A stretch of 64,000 bases of DNA from Arenicola marina (GCA_964019135.1 OZ025252.1:45358959-45422958); one strand, 5' to 3'. Shown: positions 12,401-22,020, counted from the first letter of the stretch. The notes: generated by a model not told the origin, from the sequence alone. Program-made: numbers and translations.

Positions 12401-15400
12401 CACCCACCCTTACTGGCACTGACCTGGGGGCGGACTCTTGGCCATGTCCTGGGCGTACTCCCGCATGATGGCGTCCAGGCCGGCAGTGGCCACACCGCCC
12501 TCACACCCCACCCACCCACCCACCCTTACTGGCACTGACCTGGGGGCGGACTCTTGGCCATGTCCTGGGCGTACTCCCGCATGATGGCGTCCAGGCCGGC
12601 ACTGCCCACGCCGCCCTCACACCCATCCACCCTTACTGGCACTGACCTGGGGGCGGAATCTTGGCCATGTCCTGGGCGTACTCCCGCATGAATGCGTCCA
12701 GGCCGGCACTGCCCACGCCGCCCTCACACCCCACCCACCCACCCACCCTTACTGGCACTGACCTGGGGGCGGACTCCTGGCCATGTCCTGGGCGTACTCC
12801 CGCATAATGGCGTCCAGGCCGGCAGTGGCCACACCGCCCTCACACCCCACCCACCCACCCACCCTTACTGGGACTGACCTGGGGGCGGACTCTTGGCCAT
12901 GTCCTGGGCGTACTCCCGCATAATGGCGTCCAGACCGGCACTGCCCACGCCGCCCTAACACCCCACCCACCCACCCACCCTTACTGGCACTGACCTGGGG
13001 GCGGACTCCTGGCCATGTCCTGGGCGTACTCCCGCATAATGGCGTCCAGGCCGGCAGTGGCCACACCGCCCTCACACCCCACCCACCCACCCACCCTTAC
13101 TGGGACTGACCTGGGGGCGGACTCTTGGCCATGTCCTGGGCGTACTCCCGCATAATGGCGTCCAGGCCGGCACTGCCCACGCCGCCCTCACACCCCACCC
13201 ACCCACCCACCCTTACTGGCACTGACCTGGGGGCGGACTCTTGGCCATGTCCTGGGTGTACTCCCGCATGATGGCGTCCAGGCCGGCAGTGGCCACACCG
13301 CCCTCACACCCCACCCACCCACCCACCCTTACTGGCACTGACCTGGGGGCGGACTCTTGGCCATGTCCTGGGCGTACTCCCGCATGATGGCGTCCAGGCC
13401 GGCAGTGGCCACACCGCCCTCACACCCCACCCACCCACCCACCCTTACTGGCACTGACCTGGGGGCGGACTCTTGGCCATGTCCTGGGCGTACTCCCGCA
13501 TGATGGCGTCCAGGCCGGCAGTGGCCACACCGCCCTCACACCCCACCCACCCACCCACCCTTACTGGCACTGACCTGGGGGCGGACTCTTGGCCATGTCC
13601 TGGGCGTACTCCCGCATGATGGCGTCCAGGCCGGCACTGCCCACGCCGCCCTCACACCCATCCACCCTTACTGGCACTGACCTGGGGGCGGACTCTTGGC
13701 CATGTCCTGGGCGTACTCCCGCATGAATGCGTCCAGGCCGGCACTGCCCACGCCGCCCTCACACCCCACCCACCCACCCACCCTTACTGGCACTGACCTG
13801 GGGGCGGACTCTTGGCCATGTCCTGGGCGTACTCCCGCATAATGGCGTCCAGGCCGGCAGTGGCCACACCGCCCTCACACCCCACCCACCCACCCACCCT
13901 TACTGGGACTGACCTGGGGGCGGACTCTTGGCCATGTCCTGGGCGTACTCCCGCATAATGGCGTCCAGGCCGGCACTGCCCACGCCGCCCTCACACCCCA
14001 CCCACCCACCCACCCTTACTGGCACTGACCTGGGGGCGGACTCTTGGCCATGTCCTGGGTGTACTCCCGCATGATGGCGTCCAGGCCGGCAGTGGCCACA
14101 CCGCCCTCACACCCCACCCACCCACCCACCCTTACTGGCACTGACCTGGGGGCGGACTCTTGGCCATGTCCTGGGCGTACTCCCGCATGATGGCGTCCAG
14201 GCCGGCAGTGGCCACACCGCCCTCACACCCCACCCACCCACCCACCCTTACTGGCACTGACCTGGGGGCGGACTCTTGGCCATGTCCTGGGCGTACTCCC
14301 GCATGATGGCGTCCAGGCCGGCAGTGGCCACACCGCCCTCACACCCCACCCACCCACCCACCCTTACTGGCACTGACCTGGGGGCGGACTCTTGGCCATG
14401 TCCTGGGCGTACTCCCGCATGATGGCGTCCAGGCCGGCACTGCCCACGCCGCCCTCACACCCATCCACCCTTACTGGCACTGACCTGGGGGCGGAATCTT
14501 GGCCATGTCCTGGGCGTACTCCCGCATGAATGCGTCCAGGCCGGCACTGCCCACGCCGCCCTCACACCCCACCCACCCACCCACCCTTACTGGCACTGAC
14601 CTGGGGGCGGACTCCTGGCCATGTCCTGGGCGTACTCCCGCATAATGGCGTCCAGGCCGGCAGTGGCCACACCGCCCTCACACCCCACCCACCCACCCAC
14701 CCTTACTGGGACTGACCTGGGGGCGGACTCTTGGCCATGTCCTGGGCGTACTCCCGCATAATGGCGTCCAGACCGGCACTGCCCACGCCGCCCTCACACC
14801 CCACCCACCCACCCACCCTTACTGGCACTGACCTGGGGGCGGACTCTTGGCCATGTCCTGGGTGTACTCCCGCATGATGGCGTCCAGGCCGGCAGTGGCC
14901 ACACCGCCCTCACACCCCACCCACCCACCCACCCTTACTGGCACTGACCTGGGGGCGGACTCTTGGCCATGTCCTGGGCGTACTCCCGCATGATGGCGTC
15001 CAGGCCGGCACTGCCCACGCCGCCCTCACACCCCACCCGCCCACCCACCCTTACTGGCACTGACCTGGGGGCGGACTCTTGGCCATGTCCTGGGTGTACT
15101 CCCGCATGAATGCGTTCAGGCCGGCACTGCCTACGCCGCCCTAACACCCCACCCACCCACCCACCCTTACTGGCACTGACCTGGGGGCGGACTCTTGGCC
15201 ATGTCCTGGGTGTACTCCCGCATGAATGCGTCCAGGCCGGCACTGCCTACGCCGCCCTAACACCCCACCCACCCACCCACCCTTACTGGCACTGACCTGG
15301 GGGCGGACTCTTGGCCATGTCCTGGGCGTTCTCCCGCATGATGGCGTCCAGGCCGGCAGTGGCCACACCGCCCTCACACCCCACCCACCCACCCACCCTT

Positions 15401-18400
15401 ACTGGCACTGACCTGGGGGCGGACTCTTGGCCATGTCCTGGGCGTACTCCCGCATGATGGCGTCCAGGCCGGCAGTGGCCACGCCGCCCTCACACCCCAC
15501 CCACCCACCCACCCTTACTGGCACTGACCTGGGGGCGGACTCTTGGCCATGTCCTGGGCGTACTCCCGCATAATGGCGTCCAGGCCGGCAGTGGCCACAC
15601 CGCCCTCACACCCCACCCACCCACCCACCCTTACTGGCACTGACCTGGGGGCGGACTCTTGGCCATGTCCTGGGTGTACTCCCGCATGATGGCGTCCAGG
15701 CCGGCAGTGGCCACACCGCCCTCACACCCATCCACCCTTACTGGCACTGACCTGGGGGCGGACTCTTGGCCATGTCCTGGGCGTACTCCCGCATGATGGC
15801 GTCTAGGCCGGCAGTGGCCACACCGCCCTCACACCCCACCCACCCACCCACCCTTACTGGCACTGACCTGGGGGCGGACTCTTGGCCATGTCCTGGGTGT
15901 ACTCCCGCATGAATGCGTCCAGGCCGGCACTGCCTACGCGGCACTGCCTACGCCGCCCTAACACCCCACCCGCCCACCCACCCTTACTGGCACTGACCTG
16001 GGGGCGGACTCTTGGCCATGTCCTGGGCGTACTCCCGCATGAATGCGTCTAGGCCGGCAGTGGCCACGCCGCCCTCACACCCCACCCACCCACCCACCCT
16101 TACTGGCACTGACCTGGGGGCTGACTCTTGGCCATGTCCTGGGTGTACTCCCGCATGATGGCGTCCAGGCCGGCAGTGGCCACGCCGCCCTCACACCCCA
16201 CCCGCCCACCCACCCTTACTGGCACTGACCTGGGGGCGGACTCTTGGCCATGTCCTGGGCGTACTCCCGCATGATGGCGTCCAGGCCGGCAGTGGCCACA
16301 CCGCCCTCACACCCCACCCACCCACCCACCCTTACTGGCACTGACCTGGGGGCGGACTCTTGGCCATGTCCTGGGCGTACTCCCGCATGATGGCGTCCAG
16401 GCCGGCAGTGGCCACGCCGCCCTCACACCCCACCCACCCACCCTTACTGGCACTGACCTGGGGGCGGACTCTTGGCCATGTCCTGGGTGTACTCCCGCAT
16501 GAATGCGTCCAGGCCGGCACTGCCCACGCCGCCCTCACACCCCACCCACCCACCCTTACTGGCACTGACCTGGGGGCGGACTCTTGGCCATGTCCTGGGC
16601 GTACTCCCGCATGATGGCGTCCAGGCCGGCAGTGGCCACGCCGCCCTCACACCCCACCCACCCACCCACCCTTACTGGCACTGACCTGGGGGCGGACTCT
16701 TGGCCATGTCCTGGGCGTACTCCCGCATGATGGCGTCCAGGCCGGCAGTGGCCACGCCGCCCTCACACCCCACCCACCCACCCACCCTTACTGGGACTGA
16801 CCTGGGGGCGGACTCTTGGCCATGTCCTGGGCGTACTCCCGCATGAATGCGTCCAGGCCGGCAGTGGCCACGCCGCCCTAACACCCCACCCACCCACCCT
16901 TACTGGCACTGACCTGGGGGCGGACTCTTGGCCATGTCCTGGGCGTACTCCCGCATGATGGCGTCCAGGCCGGCAGTGGCCACGCCGCCCTCACACCCCA
17001 CCCACCCACCCACCCTTACTGGCACTGACCTGGGGGCGGACTCTTGGCCATGTCCTGGGCGTACTCCCGCATGATGGCGTCCAGGCCGGCAGTGGCCACG
17101 CCGCCCTCACACCCCACCCACCCACCCACCCTTACTGGCACTGACCTGGGGGCGGACTCTTGGCCATGTCCTGGGCGTACTCCCGCATGATGGCGTCCAG
17201 GCCGGCAGTGGCCACGCCGCCCTCACACCCCACCCGCCCACCCACCCTTACTGGCACTGACCTGGGGGCGGACTCTTGGCCATGTCCTGGGCGTACTCCC
17301 GCATGATGGCGTCCAGGCCGGCAGTGGCCACACGGTCCTCTCGCTTGGTGAACTCGTCCAAGGCGTCAATGTCCTCTTCCTCGCTCTCCTTCTCGCCATC
17401 CTCCACGATCTCTCCCTGCTCCTTGCCCTCCTTCTCCTCCTCCTCCTTGCCCTCACCCTCAGCCTTCTTCTCCTCTTTCCTCTTCTTTCTCTTGTAATCG
17501 TCCAGCTGTGCTTTCGTCTTGGCGTCTACTTTGACCTGAAAACAACAAAATCAGAGTTACGTTGAATGTGGTCTTCAACTGGGTCCCCAAGAGATATGAT
17601 AAAGTCCTTGATTCTTCCTTTATTTATCATTACCAGACACCATTCCTAATAATTCTCAATAATATTTGACGACATATCAATAGCAGGATATGTGCTCTTG
17701 GGAGCTATGCAAGTTATATATTGTAGTTATTTCCATCAGTCAGCCATCACCAAAGGTGGTCTGCTCATTGTTTCAGTAGCTATCAGCACTCACCACTAGT
17801 CATTTGTTAGCTATGGGCCATTCAGTTTCAGCAGCTATCAGCACTCACCACTAGTCGTTTGTTAGCTATTGGCCACTCAGTTTCAGTAGCTACCAGCACT
17901 CACCACTAGTCGTTTGTTAGCTATGGGCCATTCAGTTTCTGTAGCTATCGGCACTCACCACTAGTCGTTTGTTAGCTATGGGCCATTCAGTTTCAGTAGC
18001 TATCAGCACTCACCACTAGTCGTTTGTTAGCTATGGGCCATTCAGTTTCAGTAGATATCGGCACTCACCACTAGTCGTTTGTTAGCTATGGGCCACTCAT
18101 TTAGAAGTCTGATACATCTCAACGTGGCTTCAGGCTCTTCATATTCACAGAATCCAAAGGCTGCAAAAATAAAAAGTCACATTAGTCTGGTTGTTGTATT
18201 TGTATATGCAGGACGCTCTAACCAATTCTGGTCATAATGCGTCAATGGGAGAAGTAACGGAAGAGGATAACCTTGTCCCCGGGGTCACCCCCTACTATGA
18301 TAACCTTCATTAGGGTAAAGTGTATTTAGTTAATGTCAAAACATTACTGAAACCTTTTACAGTGATTTCGTTTATCCTCAGATCAAGTAATCACATGCTA

Positions 18401-21400
18401 AGCATACCACTTGCCTTGAAGTTTCCCAGAAGCACCTTGAACTCGTTTCCAACTTAAAACATTGCCACAGCGCTGCAAATAAGTTAAATATTGATACATA
18501 AATCTGAATAATGAATGCAAAGTTGATTCATATAAATTGCTGTAAAATAACTCAGGCTGTCCAGCACACCCTCATGAAAAAGTAGGACAAAAGTAGGAAT
18601 GGAAATACAGAAAAAGTAGGACGAAAGTAGGAAAATAGAAGCAAAAAGTATGACTCAAATAGCATATGTAGCAACATTATTCCGGATAAACAAAGGACTA
18701 AACGTTATTTTACTAAGAAAATGCCTTTTTAGAAAATTTCTTATATGCTGCTCAGCTGTACCTGTATTTTCATTATTAGAACTTGACAGACACTAGTGTT
18801 GATTTAAAGAAATATCAGGACGCAAAAACAAAATACCTCTGACTTTTGCAATAATAGAAGCGATATACACACTTTTACAGCAATTCACGACATTTTGAAG
18901 TTGCGCCTGGTGAAGCAAATACCAAAAAGTAGGAAAATGTAGGTATTTTGAAGAAAAAGTATGAAAAATAGGATGGAGACAAAAAAGTAGGAAAAAGTAG
19001 GAAAAGTAGGATCACTGGACAGCCTGAATAACTATTAATACGTTACACCATTGACGTATTCTACAAGTGTTCACTCTTCACTAAAGCAGCATCACATAAT
19101 ATGAGCCTTTAATACAAGTAATATCAATTATGGGACGTTAAATCGCCTCATTATTAGAGTCGGGTACCACAGTGGGTCGTTGTTCCATGTAAGGGCGAAT
19201 CATTGTTTCAGCATAGCTCACGTATTACTCACGCCTAACGTATACTACAATAATACATTTCGTTGGCTCTAACATGAAAGATGGACCCCAGAGTGGCTCT
19301 CACAAGGTGCCAAGCAGAACAAGTTGCTTCAATGTCTAGAGACTCCCACCTGAAGCATCTGCCGAATCATTGCATCAGGAGCTCTCTCACTGATATTACC
19401 AACAAATACAGTGGTCACAGGGGGTTTGTCTTCCTTGTCTTCTTTCTGCAATCACACACATATCCACAGTAGATGGTAGTTGGCATGGGAAAGACCTGTT
19501 TACCTCCGAGGCTATATTGCTGTTGTCCACATGAAGAGTAAAAGCTCGACGAAACACATCCTGGGTGTCAACCCGCTACTCTAATAATGCAGTTTCATGA
19601 ATAAATTATACATTTCACAAAGGATACATGGCATGACAGGACATCAACTTCCAAAGTGGATACCCTATTTTATCTATTGAGAACATCAAATCATGCAGAT
19701 AATGTCAAAAGGATTAGTAAGATGATATCTTTTCTATCCCTCAGGACACATTTAAACCGTTGCAAAAATAACAAGATCTACTTGGCAACAATTCTCACCT
19801 TGGGGATATCCTGTGGTATCAATTTCTTTGTATGTCTGGCGTTGTTATTGGGGCCGTCAGAGTTTGACATATTTCCCATATGTTGATGCCTCATCATCTG
19901 ATAATGTAAAAAATCATGACATTGCCTGTAACCACAACAAAGATAGGATTGCCAACTGAGAGACATAATAAACATGGTATAATGCTGGTTATACCGGTAA
20001 ATATAATATATGGCCATGGCTTATGACACAGCTCAGCTAAAGTTGCTTTAAACCCTGGTTTGAATTGATGACACAAAAATATAAATATGAATATTTCTTA
20101 GATTACAAGAAAATTTGTTTAGAAATTTTAGAACAGAACACAACGAAAAGACAGAAAGAAGTACTTACAGGCATCATTCCCATCCCCATTGGCATCATCC
20201 CTGAAAAAAAAGACAGATACAACATCATTTACACTGCAAACTTCACCCCAAATGAAACTCCATGACAGATGGATAAGCAAGGTGCTATAACATATTTGCA
20301 TCCGTGGACAAAAGTTGGTATAATGTAGGGACCATTGTACTTGTATAATACAACATATTGCCTTAAGTGAAAGATTATACATATCCAGATTTATAGACAG
20401 TCAGTAAACAATATCAGAAAGTTCACCAAGACCATCAAAAATTTATAATCATTTAAAACTATACAGTTCTGCTATATGTATATTTATAGATTACCGTAAA
20501 CTGCCTATTTGAAGCCGCATACATATTAGAAGCTGCACCCCAAGTTTGGCCTCAAAACCAGGTTGGCAGGCACCCAGAACCATTTCCGGAAAAATACATA
20601 TTATAAGTCGCACCTGGACTTTGGCCTCTCACCCCCCCCCCCCCCCCTCCCTGTATCCCTGCTTAATCTCATCCCGCCAACCAAACCAATTAATTGTTTA
20701 TACAAGCAGTCGTGACCACTAACAACATTCAGCTGAGCCCTCCCCCTCCGATTGCACCTCTTATCAAGTGTCACACAAGTGGCTGGCTCTCCTGGCCGCT
20801 ACCAAGCGAATTTATTGTTTATACAAGCAGTCGTGACTACTAACAACATTCACCTCTCCGATCGCAGCTCTTATCAAGTGTCACACCAGTGACTGTCTCT
20901 CCTGGCTCTTACTGCATGTTTATGAATTACTATCGTACCTAACCAATATCAAATTACTGTCAAGCACAATTAACTTCTTGCATTTGGTGTGAGGTCGGCG
21001 GCAGCTGTATCCATTTATACCACATGAAACCTGGCCTCTGATCATTGGTCTACAATAGGTGTGGGCGGAGTCGCGAGGCAGTAGTAAAAAATAACACAAC
21101 CGTAAGTAGCTCATTGTGAGTCTTGATTGCCACATTAATACATTGCCTACGAACATCTTGTGATGCAGCTTTCAAGTTGAATTATCTCCCGACTTGTTGA
21201 CTTATATGAGTAATTTTTGTATTACCCCTCTCCCCCCTGTCTCACCACGCTACTTGAAATCGGCAAAAGGGCTTATTTAAAGCTGCACCCTGACTTGGGA
21301 CTCAAACCCAGAAAGTGGAACCTCCAACTTCTTAATATAAGCTGCGGCTTCAAATAGGCAGTTTACAGTACTTATATATCAGAATGGCAAAAGTGTGATT

Positions 21401-21500
21401 TTCTATTTCACTCACCCATGTGCGAGTAGCCATAGCCTTGCATCATCCCCCCAGGGGGCATGGGAGGCATGCCCATAGGGGGACGAGGCGGATAGGACAT
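275..21500 (-). CDS. RBM25: RBM25 splicing factor gene, 17 coding exons (3' end off window)
   Basis: RNA-binding protein 25, a nuclear SR-like splicing regulator; in mammals it affects 5' splice-site choice and associates with U1 snRNP components (family knowledge). Seen here: 17 minus-strand exons with good splice sites whose phases join into one open frame of 879 codons. Order: Met/Pro/Gly-rich N-terminus (1-39), RRM (about 80-157; VFVGNI and AFGFCEY as RNP2 and RNP1), Glu/Lys-rich linker, RE/RD-rich helical region (295-505), a long lineage-specific segment (506-733), the conserved block RRKLVPLDY..IEKIPTAKEELFAY (733-830) and the first half of the PWI domain (831-879). Exon order and content match the vertebrate protein. 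The frame runs into a donor after DVAM, so the PWI domain finishes beyond position 1. A short exon between exons 9 and 10 could be missing from my model. Several introns carry minisatellites at their 5' splice sites. Confidence 0.95.
443..728. repeat. 17-bp minisatellite at acceptor side of RBM25 exon 17
   Basis: About 16 units related to CTCCGCCAGACATATCA, later ones longer with an inserted CGGTTAT. It ends about 20 nt from the 3' splice site of exon 17, so its position differs from the donor-side arrays in this gene. Confidence 0.85.
1350..1642 (-). CDS. RBM25: RBM25 exon 16
   Basis: Residues 733-830: RRKRLTVGDVFNQEEEDDG, RRRKLVPLDYSEEE, then IKNLIEKIPTAKEELFAYEL and DWTMVDT. This is the highly conserved pre-PWI segment of RBM25. 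Acceptor TTCGCCAG, donor GACACG^GTCAGTC. Confidence 0.94.
2005..2161. repeat. 22-bp minisatellite at RBM25 exon 15 donor
   Basis: About seven units of GGGGGCGCCACCCGTGTCCC on the plus strand. The unit nearest the exon merges into the donor GTACGTATGGCGCC, so the array starts at intron position +1. Confidence 0.85.
2162..2843 (-). CDS. RBM25: RBM25 exon 15, long DR-rich exon
   Basis: Residues 506-733 in one 682-nt exon: Pro/Ala/Glu-rich segment, a repeat-like run of (V/M/L)DR motifs (for example VDRGMGMDRALDRSGVDRG), a Gly-rich tract, LSNSVSTMSSPDVSDG, and RSRIGFGGLKLG, the counterpart of the vertebrate RPKIGLSLKLG. The DR-repeat portion has no counterpart that I recall in vertebrate RBM25. 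Donor CTAG^GTACGTATG lies on a 22-bp minisatellite. Confidence 0.88.
3151..3301 (-). CDS. RBM25: RBM25 exon 14
   Basis: Residues 455-505: SSLQRRLKEREKEMEADDRD, then REKEELEEIRRKLEEEGHPD and IEAEMAR, matching vertebrate SALQKRLRDREKEMEADERD. Acceptor TCCGGCAG, donor GCCAGG^GTACGA. Confidence 0.93.
3433..3764. repeat. 46-bp minisatellite at RBM25 exon 13 donor
   Basis: Seven to eight units at a regular 46-bp spacing (starts near 3435, 3481, 3527, 3573, 3619, 3665, 3711, 3757). Every unit carries CACTTAC on the plus strand, i.e. a GTAAGTG donor on the transcribed strand. The last one is the real donor of exon 13. Confidence 0.92.
3765..3838 (-). CDS. RBM25: RBM25 exon 13
   Basis: Residues 431-455, AREARRLKEFLEDYDDERDD then PKYYK; near-identical to the vertebrate KRLKEFLEDYDDDRDDPKYY block. 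Donor TACAA^GTAAGTGG (out phase 2), immediately followed by the 46-bp array. Confidence 0.93.
4100..5279. repeat. 20/30-bp minisatellite in RBM25 intron 12
   Basis: Several dozen units of TGTGTACAGACAGGGTTACT, with longer variants carrying an extra GTGTACACT. It starts within a few bases of the exon 12 donor; the donor-proximal sequence GTAGAGTAATCCTGTGTGCA resembles a degenerate unit. Overlapping ORFs on both strands here are products of the repeat. Confidence 0.9.
5286..5375 (-). CDS. RBM25: RBM25 exon 12
   Basis: Residues 401-430, LLKKWEARERKKSRDLEKEL then AREADRRQEE, matching the NWEIRERKK region. Acceptor GTTATAG, donor GAGGAG^GTAGAG. A 20/30-bp minisatellite begins within a few bases of this donor. 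Confidence 0.9.
5590..6900. repeat. 46/58-bp minisatellite in RBM25 intron 11
   Basis: Roughly 25 units of two lengths that differ by a 12-bp ACTGAGGGTCCC segment. On the transcribed strand each unit contains CAGGTGAGTGAG, a perfect 5' splice-site consensus, although the true donor of exon 11 (GAG^GTCAGTG) lies at 7030. Intron sequence near 6975-7000 looks like a diverged unit. Confidence 0.9.
7031..7124 (-). CDS. RBM25: RBM25 exon 11
   Basis: Residues 369-400, containing EVYERRRLERKLKEKENAYQ, equivalent to the vertebrate DAYERRKLERKLREKEAAYQ block. Donor CAGGAG^GTCAGTG. The next intron carries the 46/58-bp array at 5590-6900. Confidence 0.92.
7390..7613 (-). CDS. RBM25: RBM25 exon 10, RE-rich region
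   Basis: Residues 295-369: DDDVKERERERDRERDMRRR followed by long Arg/Glu repeats and an SRSRSRSRERDRE stretch. Acceptor TTTGAAG (AAG type), donor GCTAG^GTAAGTG (out phase 2). The RE/RD-rich region localises RBM25 to speckles in mammals (family knowledge). Confidence 0.9.
7614..10400 (-). other. RBM25: RBM25 intron 9
   Basis: About 2.8 kb between exons 10 and 9. It holds a CRE-bearing hairpin (8051-8114), a second short inverted repeat around 8577-8622 (AGTGAGTA...TACTCACT) and AT-rich TATATATA stretches near 9060 and 9160. I see no further exon or recognisable transposon. Confidence 0.4.
8051..8114. repeat. Hairpin with three CRE palindromes
   Basis: AGCATTCAATGACGTCA and its exact reverse complement (17-bp stem) flank a loop of about 29 bp. 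Complete TGACGTCA palindromes lie at 8061-8068, 8074-8081 and 8097-8104. It may be a miniature inverted-repeat element or a CREB/ATF-type enhancer; the sequence alone cannot tell. Confidence 0.6.
10401..10481 (-). CDS. RBM25: RBM25 exon 9
   Basis: Residues 268-294, SLDNMEIEGEKLDLINREIR then SFRDAHK, matching the conserved LINREI..FRD block of RBM25. Acceptor TCCTGCAG, donor CATAAG^GTACAG. Confidence 0.88.
10654..10718 (-). CDS. RBM25: RBM25 exon 8
   Basis: Residues 246-267, Lys-rich (EPSQEEKDKKRKHKEKLKEK). Acceptor TTTTTTTCGCAG, donor GACGAG^GTATGA. It sits just beyond the far end of the large minisatellite, so exon 7 must splice across about 6.5 kb of repeats. Confidence 0.85.
10766..17330. 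repeat. 116-bp exon/intron-junction minisatellite, RBM25 intron 7
   Basis: About 57 units, mostly 116 bp, filling almost the whole intron between exons 7 and 8. Read on the transcribed strand, each unit has about 70 nt matching the 3' end of exon 7 (coding ATAGLDAIMREYAQDMAKSP), then the donor GTCAGTGCC, then a G-rich spacer of GGGT repeats. Shorter units recur periodically and define an 803-bp higher-order repeat: the same marker occurs at 11086, 11889, 12692, 13727 and 14530, with steps of 803, 803, 1035 and 803. Confidence 0.96.
17262..17535 (-). CDS. RBM25: RBM25 exon 7, acidic linker
   Basis: Residues 155-246: VKVDAKTKAQLDDYKRKK, a Glu/Lys-rich run, DIDALDEFTKRED, then VATAGLDAIMREYAQDMA. 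Ends CCCCCAG^GTCAGTGCC (out phase 1). The last roughly 70 nt of this exon are the source of, or a copy in, the 6.5-kb array downstream. Confidence 0.92.
17745..18068. repeat. 55-bp exon/intron-junction minisatellite, RBM25 intron 6
   Basis: Six copies of the junction CTAGTG^GTGAGTGC at an exact 55-bp spacing (17787, 17842, 17897, 17952, 18007, 18062 on the plus strand). Each unit includes about 29 nt of exon 6 coding sequence (PIANKRLV) followed by the donor and intron start. Confidence 0.94.
18069..18160 (-). CDS. RBM25: RBM25 exon 6, RRM second half
   Basis: Residues 124-154: AFGFCEYEEPEATLRCIRLL then NEWPIANKRLV. AFGFCEY is RNP1. The exon ends CTAGTG^GTGAGTGC, and this very junction is the core of the 55-bp minisatellite that follows it. 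Confidence 0.92.
18205..18308 (-). repeat. SINE fragment (same family as 39410-39658)
   Basis: Matches the 3' half of the tRNA-derived SINE at 39410-39658 (shared GTCAATGG and a CCCCGGGGTCACC-like block), with many differences. No tRNA head is present. Confidence 0.55.
18415..18472 (-). CDS. RBM25: RBM25 exon 5, RRM middle, GC donor
   Basis: Residues 105-124, RCGNVLSWKRVQGASGKLQ, the beta2 region. The frame and the RRM alignment require the non-canonical donor CAAG^GCAAGT, which fits the strong GC-AG consensus. Confidence 0.88.
18553..19026. mobile_element. hAT-like non-autonomous DNA element
   Basis: Terminal inverted repeats CAGGCTGTCCAG / CTGGACAGCCTG, flanked on both sides by AATAACT (7 bp). 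The interior is non-coding and unusually rich in AAAAGTAGG-type motifs on the plus strand near both ends. TIR start CAGG and the short duplication suggest a hAT relative; the assignment is an inference. Confidence 0.7.
19350..19445 (-). CDS. RBM25: RBM25 exon 4, RRM first half
   Basis: Residues 73-104. Contains PPVTTVFVGNISERAPD..IRQMLQ: beta1/RNP2 (VFVGNI) and helix 1 of the RRM. Acceptor GATTGCAG, donor CTTCAG^GTGGGAG. Confidence 0.9.
19799..19897 (-). CDS. RBM25: RBM25 exon 3
   Basis: Residues 40-72, starting MMRHQHMGNMSNSDG and ending PQDIPK, a polar linker before the RRM. Acceptor TTATCAG, donor CCCAAG^GTGAGAA, phase 0 on both sides. Confidence 0.8.
20169..20200 (-). CDS. RBM25: RBM25 exon 2 (32-nt microexon)
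   Basis: A 32-nt exon encoding residues 29-39, GMMPMGMGMMP, between TTTTTTTCAG and CCT^GTAAGTAC. Too short for ORF finding, but it continues the Met/Gly-rich stretch of exon 1 in phase (1 in, 0 out). Confidence 0.8.
20492..21371. mobile_element. pogo/mariner-like element, copy 1
   Basis: About 880 bp with inverted ends TACCGTAAACTGCCTATTTG / CAAATAGGCAGTTTAC and TA at each end. Related throughout to copy 2 at 22726-23620. The interior near 21150-21190 retains a decayed version of the transposase start seen in copy 2. Lies in intron 1 of RBM25, between coding exons 1 and 2. Confidence 0.75.
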
Positions 21501-21519
21501 CCTGGTTTAAGGTTGGTAA
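21416..21519 (-). CDS. RBM25: RBM25 exon 1 (first coding exon)
   Basis: ATG at 21498-21500 opens MSYPPRPPMGMPPMPPGG and runs to a CATGG^GTGAGTG donor (out phase 1). A TTTCAG acceptor at 21519/21520 leaves 19 nt of 5' UTR in this exon, so the gene must have at least one upstream non-coding exon. The Met/Pro/Gly-rich start is typical of RBM25. Confidence 0.85.
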
Positions 21520-22020
21520 CTGAAATATACAAAACATACATAAATGTGAGTCAGTATGACAGTTGTTGTTCAGCATTATCTTTGTATCTTCTTTATATCA
21601 CAATTTATTTTATTGTAGAACTGTGTGACCACGTCTTAGCAGCGTAACTGTCCAGCCTTTCTCTATGAGGTGAAACCAGAGAATTTCCCACTTATACCTG
21701 TAGCACCTCCTGCTGACAATTTTGGCGCTTGTCTCTTTGAATGGCTGTGCAAATGTTAGGATGAAATGTGGAATATCAGCAGCTTGGTGAAAAAAAGTTT
21801 AGGTAAATAGTTTAAGGCATGTAGAATTAACATATAATAAGGATTGGATGCAGTCTTCACCTAGAAATTAATACTAGTCACAAGTGGAGGGGTTTCAAAT
21901 CGGGACCCTGGTCGAATAGGAGGGAGGCCTGGGGGTTCTTCAGGGCTATCACAATTGCAATCTCGAAAGGGGCATCTTTTTGTAACATACCTAAAAATCA
22001 GGGATAATATAATTACCTCC
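21520..22020. other. Non-coding sequence upstream of RBM25 coding exon 1
   Basis: Presumed 5' intron of RBM25 or its upstream region. No CpG-rich promoter-like patch, exon or transposon was recognised. Confidence 0.3.

Noticed and set aside
10766-17330. Many 61-113 aa ORFs on both strands (for example RPGRHCPRRPHTPPTHPPLL)
   Set aside because: All are alternative-frame translations of the 116-bp minisatellite unit and recur with its period; not proteins.
10766-17330. Whether the array could be tandem complete exons (each unit spliced in)
   Set aside because: Units have the donor, but upstream of the exonic part there is a G-rich GGGT tract on the transcribed strand and no polypyrimidine tract or convincing AG acceptor.
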